Of a DNA stretch of 64,000 nucleotides, positions 9,241 through 24,300 are shown piece by piece (position 1 is the first letter of the stretch; every line of letters starts with the position of its first letter). The stretch comes from Eretmocerus hayati (Eukaryota > Arthropoda > Insecta > Hymenoptera > Aphelinidae): contig CM056743.1 in the NCBI GenBank assembly GCA_029851415.1, positions 69,284,186-69,348,185 of the forward strand, read 5' to 3'. The translations under genes and the position numbers were made by a program. The notes beneath the pieces were generated by a model that did not search any database, had not been told where the DNA came from, and was given only the letters and a program-made list of their open reading frames with translations.

Positions 9241-11620
9241 AACGGATTTGTTGATTAGGTGACATAGATCGATATTGGATTACTCCAACTCGATCTATGT
9301 ACCTTCAAGGCACCTCGCAATTCGAGTGTCGCAACTTGAAGGATTTTGATGGAATTTCAAATACATGAAAAATGAGATGAGAGACGAAAAATTTTTGATT
9401 CTAAGCTAGATGTTGGTGCGTTTCGTCTTCCCTCTCCGGATCAGATTCTTCAAGGGGGCTGAAGAGATCCGAGTAGAGGTTGGCCCCCGACGTCACCTAA
9501 CCAAAGTGGATTGATGGTCATGATTTTGATCGGGCTTATATGTTACACGAGGGCTTTTGCAGCCACTCGCGAGGAAGGTTTTCATCTTGGTTGTTTATTC
9601 GCCGATAACCGGTGACAATTAGAATCAATTTTTGTCTCGATCGATATGAACGATCGAGACTTCATCGCCCGCGGGAATTTCAAATCATATTATTACATGA
9701 CTCGGCTAATGCAAGCTAATTTGAATCAACGGATTTGTTGATTAGGTGACATAGATCGATATTGGATTACTCCAACTCGATCTATGTACCTTCAAGGCAC
9801 CTCGCAATTCGAGTGTCGCAACTTGAAGGATTTTGATGGAATTTCAAATACATGAAAAATGAGATGAGAAACGGAAAATTTTTGATTCTACGCTAGATGT
9901 TGGTGCGTTTCGTCTTTCCTCTCCGGATCAGACTCTTCAGGGGGGCTGAAGAGATCCGAGGAGAGGTTGGCCCCCGACACACCTAGCCAAAGTGGCTTGA
10001 TGGTCATGATTTTAATCGGGCTTATATGTTACGAGAGGGCTTTTGCAGCTATTCGCGAGAAAGGTTTTCATCTCGGTTGTATTCGCCGACAACCGGTGAC
10101 AATTAGAATCAATTTTTGTCTCGATCGATATGAACGATCGAGACTTTATCGCTCGCGGGAATTTCCAATCATATTATTACATGACTCGGCTAATGCAAGC
10201 TAATTTGAATCAACGGATTTGTTGATCAGGTGACATAGATCGATATTGGATTACACCAACTCGATCTATGTACCTTCAAGGCACCTCGCAATTCGAGTGT
10301 CGCAACTTGAAGGATTTTGATGGAATTTCAAATACATGAAAAAAGACATGAGAAACGAAAAATTTTTGATTCTACGCTAGATGTTGATGCGTTTCGTCTT
10401 TCCTCTCCGGATCAGACTCTTCAGGGGGGCTGAAGAGATCCGAGTAGAGGTTGGCCCCCGACGTCACCTAGCCAAAGTGGCTTGATGGTCATGATTTTGA
10501 TCGGGCTTATATGTCACACGAGGGCTTTTGCAGTCACTCGCAACGAAGGTTTTCATCTCGGTTGTTTATTCGCCGACAACCGGTGACAATTAGAATCAAT
10601 TTTTGTCTCGATCGATATGAACGATCGAGACTCCATCGCTCGCGGGAATTTCAAATCATATTATTACATGACTCGGCTAATGCAAGCTAATTTTAATCAA
10701 CGGATTTGTTGATTAGGTGACATAGATCGATATTGGATCATTCCAACTCGATCTATGTACCTTCGAGGCACCTCGCAATTCGAGTGTCGCAACTTGAGGG
10801 ATTACATGGAATTCCAAATACATGAAAAATGAGATGAAAAACGAAGAATTTTTGATTCTACGCTAGATGTTGGTGCGTTTCGTCTTTCCTCTCCGGATCA
10901 GACTCTTCAGGGGGGCTGAAGAGATCCGAATAGAGGTTGGCCCCCGACGTCACCTAGCCAAAGTGGCTTGATCGTCATGATTTTGATCGGGCTTATATGT
11001 TACACGAGGGCTTTTTCAGCCACTCGCGAGAAAGGTTTTGATCTCGGTTGCTTATTCGCTGACAACCGGTGACAATTAGAATCAATTTTTGTCTCGATCG
11101 ATATGAACGATCGAGACTTTATCGCTCGCGGGAATTTCAAATCATATTATTACATGACTCGGCTAATGCAAGCTAATTTTAATCAACGGATTTGTTGATT
11201 AGGTGACATAGATCAATATTGGATTACACCGAATCGATCTCAGTACCTTCCAGGCGACTCGCAATTCGAGTGTCGCAACTTGAAGGATTTTGATGCAATT
11301 TCAAATACATGAAAAATGAGATGAGAAACGAAAAATTTTTGATTCTACGCTAGATGTTGGTGAGTTTCGTCTTTCCTCTCCGGATCAGACTCTTCAGGGG
11401 GGCTGAAGAGATCCGAGTAGAGGTTGGCCCCCGACGTCACCTAGACAAAGTGGACTGATGGTCATGATTTTGATCGGGCTTATATGTTACACGAGGGCTT
11501 TTGCAGCCACTCGCGAGAAAGGTTTTCATCTCGGTTGTTTATTCGCCGACCACCGGTGACAATTAGAATCAATTTTTGTCTCGATCGATATGAACGATCG
11601 AGACTTTATCGCTCGCGGGA
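9241..11620 (+). repeat. Higher-order block repeated at 7 and 15 monomers
   Basis: Diagnostic variants (loss of TTT in GGTTGTATTCGCC, GAGGAGAGG, CAGTCACTCGCAACG) recur. The stretch 9967-10203 is identical in translation to 13370-13606 (offset 3403, seven units) and 17260-17496 (offset 7293, fifteen units). The match with 16534-18913 covers most of the block, and that with 12640-14020 about the first 1.4 kb. Ends are approximate. Confidence 0.7.
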
Positions 11621-11624
11621 ATTT

Positions 11625-14030
11625 CAAATTATATTATTACATGACTCGGCTGATGCAAGCTAATTTGAATCAACGGATTTGTTGATTAGGTGACATAGAT
11701 CGATATTGGATTACTCCAACTCGATCTATGTACCTTCAAGGCACCTCGCAATTCGAGTGTCGCGACTTGAAGGATTTTGATGGAATTTCAAATACATGAA
11801 AAATGAGATGAGAAACGGAAAATTTTTGATTCTACGCTAGATGTTGGTGCGTTTCTTCTTTCCTCTCCGGATCAGACTCTTCAGGGGGGCTGAAGAGATC
11901 CGAGTAGAGGTTGGCCCCCGACACACCTAGCCAAAGTGGCTTGATGGTCATGATTTTAATCGGGCTTATATGTTACGAGAGGGCTTTTGCAGCTACTCGC
12001 GAGAAAGGTTTTCATCTCGGTTGTTTATTCGCCGACAACCGGTGACAATCAGAATCAATTTTTGTCTCGATCGATATGAACGATCGAGACTTTATCGCTC
12101 GTGGGAATTTCAAATCATATTATTACATGAGTCGGCTAATGCAAGCTAATTTCAATCAACGGATTTGTTGATTAGGTGACATAGATCGATATTGGATCAC
12201 TCCAACTCGATCTATGTACCTTCAAGGCACCTCGCAATTCGAGTGTCGCAACTTGAAGGATTTTGATGGAATTTCAAATACATGAAAAATGAGATGAGAG
12301 ACGAAAAATTTTTGATTCTAAGCTAGATGTTGGTGCGTTTCGTCTTCCCTCTCCGGATCAGACTCTTCAGGGGGGCTGAAGAGATCCGAGTAGAGGTTGG
12401 CCCCCGACACACCTAGCCAAAGTGGCTTGATGGTCATGATTTTAATCGGGCTTATATGTTACGAGAGGGCTTTTGCAGCTACTCGCGAGAAAGGTTTTCA
12501 TCTCGGTTGTTTATTCGCCGACAACCGGTGACAATCAGAATCAATTTTTGTCTCGATCGATATGAACGATCGAGACTTTATCGCTCGTGGGAATTTCAAA
12601 TCATATTATTACATGAGTCGGCTAATGCGAGCTAATTTTAATCAACGGATTTGTTGATTAGGTGACATAGATCGATATTGGATCACTCCAACTCGATCTA
12701 TGTACCTTCAAGGCACCTCGCAATTCGAGTGTCGCAACTTGAAGGATTTTGATGGAATTTCAAATACATGAAAAATGAGATGAGAGACGAAAAATTTTTG
12801 ATTCTAAGCTAGATGTTGGTGCGTTTCGTCTTCCCTCTCCGGATCAGATTCTTCAAGGGGGCTGAAGAGATCCGAGTAGAGGTTGGCCCCCGACGTCACC
12901 TAACCAAAGTGGATTGATGGTCATGATTTTGATCGGGCTTATATGTTACACGAGGGCTTTTGCAGCCACTCGCGAGGGAGGTTTTCATCTTGGTTGTTTA
13001 TTCGCCGATAACCGGTGACAATTAGAATCAATTTTTGTCTCGATCGATATGAACGATCGAGACTTCATCGCCCGCGGGAATTTCAAATCATATTATTACA
13101 TGACTCGGCTAATGCAAGCTAATTTGAATCAACGGATTTGTTGATTAGGTGACATAGATCGATATTGGATTACTCCAACTCGATCTATGTACCTTCAAGG
13201 CACCTCGCAATTCGAGTGTCGCAACTTGAAGGATTTTGATGGAATTTCAAATACATGAAAAATGAGATGAGAAACGGAAAATTTTTGATTCTACGCTAGA
13301 TGTTGGTGCGTTTCGTCTTTCCTCTCCGGATCAGACTCTTCAGGGGGGCTGAAGAGATCCGAGGAGAGGTTGGCCCCCGACACACCTAGCCAAAGTGGCT
13401 TGATGGTCATGATTTTAATCGGGCTTATATGTTACGAGAGGGCTTTTGCAGCTATTCGCGAGAAAGGTTTTCATCTCGGTTGTATTCGCCGACAACCGGT
13501 GACAATTAGAATCAATTTTTGTCTCGATCGATATGAACGATCGAGACTTTATCGCTCGCGGGAATTTCCAATCATATTATTACATGACTCGGCTAATGCA
13601 AGCTAATTTGAATCAACGGATTTGTTGATCAGGTGACATAGATCGATATTGGATTACACCAACTCGATCTATGTACCTTCAAGGCACCTCGCAATTCGAG
13701 TGTCGCAACTTGAAGGATTTTGATGGAATTTCAAATACATGAAAAAAGACATGAGAAACGAAAAATTTTTGATTCTACGCTAGATGTTGATGCGTTTCGT
13801 CTTTCCTCTCCGGATCAGACTCTTCAGGGGGGCTGAAGAGATCCGAGTAGAGGTTGGCCCCCGACGTCACCTAGCCAAAGTGGCTTGATGGTCATGATTT
13901 TGATCGGGCTTATATGTCACACGAGGGCTTTTGCAGTCACTCGCAACGAAGGTTTTCATCTCGGTTGTTTATTCGCCGACAACCGGTGACAATTAGAATC
14001 AATTTTTGTCTCGATCGATATGAACGATCG
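11625..14030 (+). repeat. Higher-order block duplicated at 15515-17920 (8 monomers)
   Basis: Shared rare variants include TCAAATTATATT with GGCTGATGC at the start, GCGTTTCTTCTTTCC (11849 and 15739) and CAGTCACTCGCAACG at the end, all at offset 3890. After about 14030 the copies differ (TTCATCGCCCGC against TCCATCGCTCGC). Confidence 0.7.
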
Positions 14031-14221
14031 AGACTTCATCGCCCGCGGGAATTTCAAATCATATTATTACATGACTCGGCTAATGCAAGCTAATTTGAAT
14101 CAACGGATTTGTTGATTAGGTGACATAGATCGATATTGGATTACTCCAACTCGATCTATGTACCTTCGAGGCACCTCGCAATTCGAGTGTCGCAACTTGA
14201 AGGATTTTGATGGAATTTCAA

Positions 14222-16085
14222 ATACATGAAAAATGAGATGAGAAACGAAAAATTTTTGATTCTACGCTAGATGTTGGTGAGTTTCGTCTTTCCTCTCCGG
14301 ATCAGACTCTTCAGGGGGGCTGAAGAGATCCGAGTAGAGGTTGGCCCCCGACGTCACCTAGACAAAGTGGACTGATGGTCATGATTTTGATCGGGCTTAT
14401 ATGTTACACGAGGGCTTTTGCAGCCACTCGCGAGAAAGGTTTTCATCTCGGTTGTTTATTCGCCGACCACCGGTGACAATTAGAATCAATTTTTGTCTCG
14501 ATCGATATGAACGATCGAGACTTTATCGCTCGCGGGAATTTCAAATCATATTATTACATGACTCGGCTAATGCAAGCTAATTTTAATCAACGGATTTGTT
14601 GATTAGGTGACATAGATCGATATTGGATCACTCCAACTCGATCTATGTACCTTCAAGGCACCTCGCAATTCGAGTGTCGCAACTTGGAGGATTTTGATGG
14701 AATTTCAAATACATGAAAAATGAGATGAGAAACGGAAAATTTTTGATTCTACGCTAGATGTTGGTGCGTTTTGTCTTTCCTCTCCGGATCAGACTCTTCA
14801 GGGGGGCTGAAGAGATCCGAGTAGAGGTTGGCCCCCGACACACCTAGCCAAAGTGGCTTGATGGTCATGATTTTAATCGGGCTTACATGTTACACGAGGG
14901 CTGTTGCAGCTACTCGCGAGGAAGGTTTTCATCTCGGTTGTTCATTCGCCGACAACCGGTGACAATTAGAATCAATTTTTGTCTCGATCGATATGAACGA
15001 TCGAGACTTTATCGCTCGTGGGAATTTCGAATCATATTATTACATGAGTCGGCTAATGCAAGCTGATTTCAATCAACGGATTTGTTGATTAGGTGACATA
15101 GATCGATATTGGATTACTCCAACTCGATCTATGTACCTTCAAGGCACCTCGCAATTCGAGTGTCGCAACTTGAAGGATTTTGATGGAATTTCAAATACAT
15201 GAAAAATGAGATGAGAGACGAAAAATTTTTGATTTTAAGCTAGATGTTGGTGCGTTTCGTCTTCCCTCTCCGGATCAGAATCTTCAAGGGGGCTGAAGAG
15301 ATCCGAGTAGAGGTTGGCCCCCGACGTCACCTAACCAAAGTGGATTGATGGTCATGATTTTGATCGGGCTTATATGTTATACGAGGGCTTTTGCAGCCAC
15401 TCGCGAGGAAGGTTTTCATCTTGGTTGTTCATTCGCCGATAACCGGTGACAATTAGAATCAATTTTTGTCTCGATCGATATGAACGATCGAGACTTCATC
15501 GCCCGCGGGAATTTCAAATTATATTATTACATGACTCGGCTGATGCAAGCTAATTTGAATCAACGGATTTGTTGATTAGGTGACATAGATCGATATTGGA
15601 TTACTCCAACTCGATCTATGTACCTTCAAGGCACCTCGCAATTCGAGTGTCGCAACTTGAAGGATTTTGATGGAATTTCAAATACATGAAAAATGAAATG
15701 AGAAACGGAAAATTTTTGATTCTACGCTAGATGTTGGTGCGTTTCTTCTTTCCTCTCCGGATCAGACTCTTCAGGGGGGCTGAAGAGATCCGAGTAGAGG
15801 TTGGCCCCCGACACACCTAGCCAAAGTGGCTTGATGGTCATGATTTTAATCGGGCTTATATGTTACGAGAGGGCTTTTGCAGCTACTCGCGAGAAAGGTT
15901 TTCATCTCGGTTGTTTATTCGCCGACAACCGGTGACAATCAGAATCAATTTTTGTCTCGATCGATATGAACGATCGAGACTTTATCGCTCGTGGGAATTT
16001 CAAATCATATTATTACATGAGTCGGCTAATGCAAGCTAATTTCAATCAACGGATTTGTTGATTAGGTGACATAGATCGATATTGG
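14222..16085 (+). repeat. Higher-order block duplicated at 18600-20460 (9 monomers)
   Basis: The copies are aligned at offset 4378 by shared variants such as GTTGGTGAGTTTCG, GCGTTTTGTC with GGGCTGTTGCAGC, and GATTTTAAGCTAG. Sequence before and after does not match at this offset. Confidence 0.65.
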
Positions 16086-19000
16086 ATCACTCCAACTCGA
16101 TCTATGTACCTTCAAGGCACCTCGCAATTCGAGTGTCGCAACTTGAAGGATTTTGATGGAATTTCAAATACATGAAAAATGAGATGAGAGACGAAAAATT
16201 TTTGATTCTAAGCTAGATGTTGGTGCGTTTCGTCTTCCCTCTCCGGATCAGACTCTTCAGGGGGGCTGAAGAGATCCGAGTAGAGGTTGGCCCCCGACAC
16301 ACCTAGCCAAAGTGGCTTGATGGTCATGATTTTAATCGGGCTTATATGTTACGAGAGGGCTTTTGCAGCTACTCGCGAGAAAGGTTTTCATCTCGGTTGT
16401 TTATTCGCCGACAACCGGTGACAATCAGAATCAATTTTTGTCTCGATCGATATGAACGATCGAGACTTTATCGCTCGTGGGAATTTCAAATCATATTATT
16501 ACATGAGTCGGCTAATGCGAGCTAATTTTAATCAACGGATTTGTTGATTAGGTGACATAGATCGATATTGGATCACTCCAACTCGATCTATGTACCTTCA
16601 AGGCACCTCGCAATTCGAGTGTCGCAACTTGAAGGATTTTGATGGAATTTCAAATACATGAAAAATGAGATGAGAGACGAAAAATTTTTGATTCTAAGCT
16701 AGATGTTGGTGCGTTTCGTCTTCCCTCTCCGGATCAGATTCTTCAAGGGGGCTGAAGAGATCCGAGTAGAGGTTGGCCCCCGACGTCACCTAACCAAAGT
16801 GGATTGATGGTCATGATTTTGATCGGGCTTATATGTTACACGAGGGCTTTTGCAGCCACTCGCGAGGAAGGTTTTCATCTTGGTTGTTTATTCGCCGATA
16901 ACCGGTGACAATTAGAATCAATTTTTGTCTCGATCGATATGAACGATCGAGACTTCATCGCCCGCGGGAATTTCAAATCATATTATTACATGACTCGGCT
17001 AATGCAAGCTAATTTGAATCAACGGATTTGTTGATTAGGTGACATAGATCGATATTGGATTACTCCAACTCGATCTATGTACCTTCAAGGCACCTCGCAA
17101 TTCGAGTGTCGCAACTTGAAGGATTTTGATGGAATTTCAAATACATGAAAAATGAGATGAGAAACGGAAAATTTTTGATTCTACGCTAGATGTTGGTGCG
17201 TTTCGTCTTTCCTCTCCGGATCAGACTCTTCAGGGGGGCTGAAGAGATCCGAGGAGAGGTTGGCCCCCGACACACCTAGCCAAAGTGGCTTGATGGTCAT
17301 GATTTTAATCGGGCTTATATGTTACGAGAGGGCTTTTGCAGCTATTCGCGAGAAAGGTTTTCATCTCGGTTGTATTCGCCGACAACCGGTGACAATTAGA
17401 ATCAATTTTTGTCTCGATCGATATGAACGATCGAGACTTTATCGCTCGCGGGAATTTCCAATCATATTATTACATGACTCGGCTAATGCAAGCTAATTTG
17501 AATCAACGGATTTGTTGATCAGGTGACATAGATCGATATTGGATTACACCAACTCGATCTATGTACCTTCAAGGCACCTCGCAATTCGAGTGTCGCAACT
17601 TGAAGGATTTTGATGGAATTTCAAATACATGAAAAAAGACATGAGAAACGAAAAATTTTTGATTCTACGCTAGATGTTGATGCGTTTCGTCTTTCCTCTC
17701 CGGATCAGACTCTTCAGGGGGGCTGAAGAGATCCGAGTAGAGGTTGGCCCCCGACGTCACCTAGCCAAAGTGGCTTGATGGTCATGATTTTGATCGGGCT
17801 TATATGTCACACGAGGGCTTTTGCAGTCACTCGCAACGAAGGTTTTCATCTCGGTTGTTTATTCGCCGACAACCGGTGACAATTAGAATCAATTTTTGTC
17901 TCGATCGATATGAACGATCGAGACTCCATCGCTCGCGGGAATTTCAAATCATATTATTACATGACTCGGCTAATGCAAGCTAATTTTAATCAACGGATTT
18001 GTTGATTAGGTGACATAGATCGATATTGGATCATTCCAACTCGATCTATGTACCTTCGAGGCACCTCGCAATTCGAGTGTCGCAACTTGAGGGATTACAT
18101 GGAATTCCAAATACATGAAAAATGAGATGAAAAACGAAGAATTTTTGATTCTACGCTAGATGTTGGTGCGTTTCGTCTTTCCTCTCCGGATCAGACTCTT
18201 CAGGGGGGCTGAAGAGATCCGAATAGAGGTTGGCCCCCGACGTCACCTAGCCAAAGTGGCTTGATCGTCATGATTTTGATCGGGCTTATATGTTACACGA
18301 GGGCTTTTTCAGCCACTCGCGAGAAAGGTTTTAATCTCGGTTGCTTATTCGCTGACAACCGGTGACAATTAGAATCAATTTTTGTCTCGATCGATATGAA
18401 CGATCGAGACTTTATCGCTCGCGGGAATTTCAAATCATATTATTACATGACTCGGCTAATGCAAGCTAATTTTAATCAACGGATTTGTTGATTAGGTGAC
18501 ATAGATCAATATTGGATTACACCGAATCGATCTCAGTACCTTCCAGGCGACTCGCAATTCGAGTGTCGCAACTTGAAGGATTTTGATGCAATTTCAAATA
18601 CATGAAAAATGAGATGAGAAACGAAAAATTTTTGATTCTACGCTAGATGTTGGTGAGTTTCGTCTTTCCTCTCCGGATCAGACTCTTCAGGGGGGCTGAA
18701 GAGATCCGAGTAGAGGTTGGCCCCCGACGTCACCTAGACAAAGTGGACTGATGGTCATGATTTTGATCGGGCTTATATGTTACACGAGGGCTTTTGCAGC
18801 CACTCGCGAGAAAGGTTTTCATCTCGGTTGTTTATTCGCCGACCACCGGTGACAATTAGAATCAATTTTTGTCTCGATCGATATGAACGATCGAGACTTT
18901 ATCGCTCGCGGGAATTTCAAATCATATTATTACATGACTCGGCTAATGCAAGCTAATTTTAATCAACGGATTTGTTGATTAGGTGACATAGATCGATATT

Positions 19001-21364
19001 GGATCACTCCAACTCGATCTATGTACCTTCAAGGCACCTCGCAATTCGAGTGTCGCAACTTGGAGGATTTTGATGGAATTTCAAATACATGAAAAATGAG
19101 ATGAGAAACGGAAAATTTTTGATTCTACGCTAGATGTTGGTGCGTTTTGTCTTTCCTCTCCGGATCAGACTCTTCAGGGGGGCTGAAGAGATCCGAGTAG
19201 AGGTTGGCCCCCGACACACCTAGCCAAAGTGGCTTGATGGTCATGATTTTAATCGGGCTTACATGTTACACGAGGGCTGTTGCAGCTACTCGCGAGGAAG
19301 GTTTTCATCTCGGTTGTTCATTCGCCGACAACCGGTGACAATTAGAATCAATTTTTGTCTCGATCGATATGAACGATCGAGACTTTATCGCTCGTGGGAA
19401 TTTCGAATCATATTATTACATGAGTCGGCTAATGCAAGCTGATTTCAATCAACGGATTTGTTGATTAGGTGACATAGATCGATATTGGATTACTCCAACT
19501 CGATCTATGTACCTTCAAGGCACCTCGCAATTCGAGTGTCGCAACTTGAAGGATTTTGATGGAATTTCAAATACATGAAAAATGAGATGAGAGACGAAAA
19601 ATTTTTGATTTTAAGCTAGATGTTGGTGCGTTTCGTCTTCCCTCTCCGGATCAGAATCTTCAAGGGGGCTGAAGAGATCCGAGTAGAGGTTGGCCCCCGA
19701 GGTCACCTAACCAAAGTGGATTGATGGTCATGATTTTGATCGGGCTTATATGTTATACGAGGGCTTTTGCAGCCACTCGCGAGGAAGGTTTTCATCTTGG
19801 TTGTTCATTCGCCGATAACCGGTGACAATTAGAATCAATTTTTGTCTCGATCGATATGAACGATCGAGACTTCATCGCCCGCGGGAATTTCAAATTATAT
19901 TATTACATGACTCGGCTGATGCAAGCTAATTTGAATCAACGGATTTGTTGATTAGGTGACATAGATCGATATTGGATTACTCCAACTCGATCTATGTACC
20001 TTCAAGGCACCTCGCAATTCGAGTGTCGCAACTTGAAGGATTTTGATGGAATTTCAAATACATGAAAAATGAGATGAGAAACGGAAAATTTTTGATTCTA
20101 CGCTAGATGTTGGTGCGTTTCTTCTTTCCTCTCCGGATCAGACTCTTCAGGGGGGCTGAAGAGATCCGAGTAGAGGTTGGCCCCCGACACACCTAGCCAA
20201 AGTGGCTTGATGGTCATGATTTTAATCGGGCTTATATGTTACGAGAGGGCTTTTGCAGCTACTCGCGAGAAAGGTTTTCATCTCGGTGGTTTATTCGCCG
20301 ACAACCGGTGACAATCAGAATCAATTTTTGTCTCGATCGATATGAACGATCGAGACTTTATCGCTCGTGGGAATTTCAAATCATATTATTACATGAGTCG
20401 GCTAATGCAAGCTAATTTCAATCAACGGATTTGTTGATTAGGTGACATAGATCGATATTGGATTACTCCAACTCGATCTATGTACCTTCAAGGCACCTCG
20501 CAATTCGAGTGTCGCAACTTGAAGGATTTTGATGGAATTTCAAATACATGAAAAATGAGATGAGGAACGGATAATTTTTGATTCTACGCTAGATCTAGGT
20601 GAGTTTCGTCTTTCCTCTCCGGATCAGACTCTTCAGGGGGGCTGAAGAGATCCGAGTAGAGGTTGGCCCCCGACACACCTAGCCAAAGTGGCTTGATGGT
20701 CATGATTTTAATCGGGCTTATATGTTACGAGAGGGCTTTTGCAGCTACTCGCGAGAAAGGTTTTCATCGCGGTTGTTTATTCGCCGACAACCGGTGACAA
20801 TTAGAATCAATTTTTGTCTCGATCGATATGAACGATCGAGACTTTATCGCTCGTGGGAATTTCAAATCATATTATTACATGAGTCGGCTAATGCAAGCTA
20901 ATTTCAATCAACGGATTTGTTGATTAGGTGACATAGATCGATTTTGGATTACTCCAACTCGATCTATGTACCTTCAAGGCACCTCGCAATTCGAGTGTCG
21001 CAACTTGAAGGATTTTGATGGAATTTCAAATACATGAAAAATGAGATGAGGAACGGAAAATTTTTGATTCTACGCTAGATGTAGGTGAGTTTCGTCTTTC
21101 CTCTCCGGATCAGACTCTTCAGGGGGGCTGAAGAGATCCGAGTAGAGGTTGGCCCCCAACGTCACCTAGCCAAAGTGGCTTGATGGTCTTGATTTTGATC
21201 GGGCTTATATGTTACACGAGGGCTTTTGCAGCCACTTGCGAGAAAGGTTTTCATCTCGGTTGTTTATTCGCCGACAACCGGTGACAATTAGAATCAGTTT
21301 TTGTCTCGATCGATATGAACGATCGAGACTTTATCGCTCGCGGGAATTTCAAATCATATTATTA

Positions 21365-24300
21365 CATGACTCGGCTAATGCAAGCTAATTTTAATCAACG
21401 GATTTGTTGATCAGGTGACCTAGATCGATATTGGATTACACCAACTCGATCTATGTACCTTCACGGCACCTCGCAATTCGAGTGTCGCAACTTGAAGGAT
21501 TTTGATGGAATTTCAAATACATGAAAAATGAGATGAGAAACGAAAAATTTTTGATTCTAACCTAGATGTTGGTGCGTTTCGTCTTCCCTTTCCGGATCAG
21601 AATCTTCAGGGGGGCTGAAGAGATCCGAGTAGGGGTTGGCCCCCGACGTCACCTAGCCAAAGTGGATTGATGGTCATGATTTCGATCGGGCTTATATGTT
21701 ACACGAGGGCTTTTGCAGCCATTCGCGAGGAAGGTTCTCATCTCGGTTGTTTATTCGCCGACAACCGGTGACAATTAGAATCATTTTTTGTCTCGATTGA
21801 TATGAACGATCGAGACTTTATCGCTCGTGGGAATTTCAAATCATATTATTACATGAGTCGGCTAATGCAAGCTAATTTCAATCAACGGATTTGTTGATTA
21901 GGTGACATAGATCGATATTGGATTACTCCAACTCGATCTATGTACCTTCAAGGCACCTCGCAATTCGAGTGTCGCAACTTGAAGGATTTTGATGGAATTT
22001 CAAATACATGAAGAATGAGATGAGGAACGGGAAATTTTTGATTCTACGCTAGATGTAGGTGAGTTTCGTCTTTCCCCTCCGGATCAGACTCTTCAGGGGG
22101 GCTGAAGAGATCCGAGTAGAGGTTGGCCCCCGACGTCACCTAGCCAAAGTGGCTTGATGGTCATGATTTTGATAGGGCTTATATGTTACACGAGGGCTTT
22201 TGCAGCCACTTGCGAGAAAGGTTTTCATCTCGGTTGTTTATTCGCCGACAACCGGTGACAATTAGAATCAGTTTTTGTCTCGATCGATATGAACGATCGA
22301 GACTTTATCGCTCGCGGGAATTTCAAATCATATTATTACATGACTCGGCTAATGCAAGCTAATTTTAATCAACGGATTTGTTGATCAGGTGACCTAGATC
22401 GATATTGGTTTACACCAACTCGATCTATGTACCTTCAAGGCACCTCGCAATTCGAGTGTCGCAACTTGAAGGATTTTGATGGAATTTCAAATACATGAAA
22501 AATGAGATGAGAAACGAAAAATTTTTGATTCTAACCTAGATGTTGGTGCGTTTCGTCTTCCCTCTCCGGATCAGAATCTTCAGGGGGGCTGAAGAGATCC
22601 GAGTAGAGGTTGGCCCCCGACGTCACCTAGCCAAAGTGGCTTGATGGTCATGATTTTGATCGGGCTTATATGTTACACGAGGGCTTTTGCAGCCACTCGC
22701 GAGAAAGGTTTTCATCTCGGTTGTTTATCCGCCGACAACCGGTGACAATTAGAATCAATTTTTGTCTCGATCGATATGAACGATCGAGACTTTATCGCTC
22801 GCGGGGATTTCAAATCATATTATTACATGACTCGGCTAATGCAAGCTAATTTTAATCAACGGATTTGTTGATTAGGTGACATAGATCAATATTGGATTAC
22901 ACCGAATCGATCTCAGTACCTTCCAGGCACCTCGCAATTCGAGTGTCGCAACTTGAAGGATTTTGATGGAATTTCAAATATATGAAGAATGAGATGAGAA
23001 ACGAGAAATTTTTTTATCTACGCTAGATGTTGGTGAGTTTCGTCTCTCCTCTCCGGATCAGACTCTTCAGGGGGGCTGAAGAGATCCGAGTAGAGGTTGG
23101 CCCCCGACGTCCTCTAGCCAAAGTGGCTTGATGGTCATGATTTTGATCGGGCTTATATGTTACACGAGGGCCTTTGCAGCCACTCGCGAGAAAGATTTTC
23201 ATCTCGGTTGTTTATCCGCCGACAACCGGTGACAATTAGAATCAATTTTTGTCTCGATCGATATGAACGATCGAGACTTTATCGCTCGCGGGGATTTCAA
23301 ATCATATTATTACATGACTCGGCTAATGCAAGCTAATTTTAATCAACGGATTTGTTGATTAGGTGACATAGATCAATATTGGATTAAACCGAATCGATCT
23401 CAGTACCTTCCAGGCACCTCGCAATTCGAGTGTCGCAACTTGAAGGATTTTGATGGAATTTCAAATATATGAAGAATGAGATGAGAAACGAGAAATTTTT
23501 TAATCTACGCTAGATGTTGGTGAGTTTCGTCTTTCCTCTCCGGATCAGACTCTTCAGGGGGGCTGAAGAGATCCGAGTAGAGGTTGGCCCCCGACGTCAC
23601 CTAGCCAAAGTGGCTTGATGGTCATGATTTTGATCGGGCTTATATGTTACACGAGGGCTTTTGCAGCCACTCGCGAGAAAGGTTTTCATCTCGGTTGTTT
23701 ATCCGCCGACAACCGGTGACAATTAGAATCAATTTTTGTCTCGATCGATATGAACGATCGAGACTTTATCGCTCGCGGGGATTTCAAATCATATTATTAC
23801 ATGACTCGGCTAATGCAAGCTTATTTTAATCAACGGATTTGTTGATTAGGTGACATAGATCAATATTGGATTACACCGAATCGATCTCAGTACCTTCCAG
23901 GCACCTCGCAATTCGAGTGTCGCAACTTGAAGGATTTTGATGCAATTTCAAATACATGAAAAATGAGATGAGAAACGAAAAATTTTTGATTCTACGCTAG
24001 ATGTTGGTGCGTTTCGTCTTTCCTCTCCGGATCAGAATCTTCAGGGGGGCTGAAGAGATCCGAGTAGAGGTTGGCCCCCGACGTCACCTAGCCAAAGTGG
24101 CTTGATGGTCATGATTTTGATCGGGCTTATATGTTACACGAGGACTTTTGCAGCCACTCGCGAGAAAGGTTTTCATCTCGGTTGTTTATTTGCCGACAAC
24201 CGGTGACAATTAGAATCTATTTTTGTCTCGATCGATATGAACGATCGAGACTTTATCGCTCGCGGGAATTTCAAATCATATTATTACATAACTCGGCTAA

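Noticed and set aside
9967..10203. 78-codon open frame repeated at 13370, 17260, 26019 and 37212, and similar 61-93-codon frames in other monomers
   Set aside because: They occur only in monomers with certain indels, the frame is broken in most units, and the product has no domain. Identity between copies follows from higher-order duplication of the DNA.
11440..11480. Possible hammerhead ribozyme core in the 487-bp satellite (ACTGATGGTCATG)
   Set aside because: The invariant CUGAUGA reads CTGATGG, no GAAA follows a stem II, and most monomers read GCTTGATGG here.
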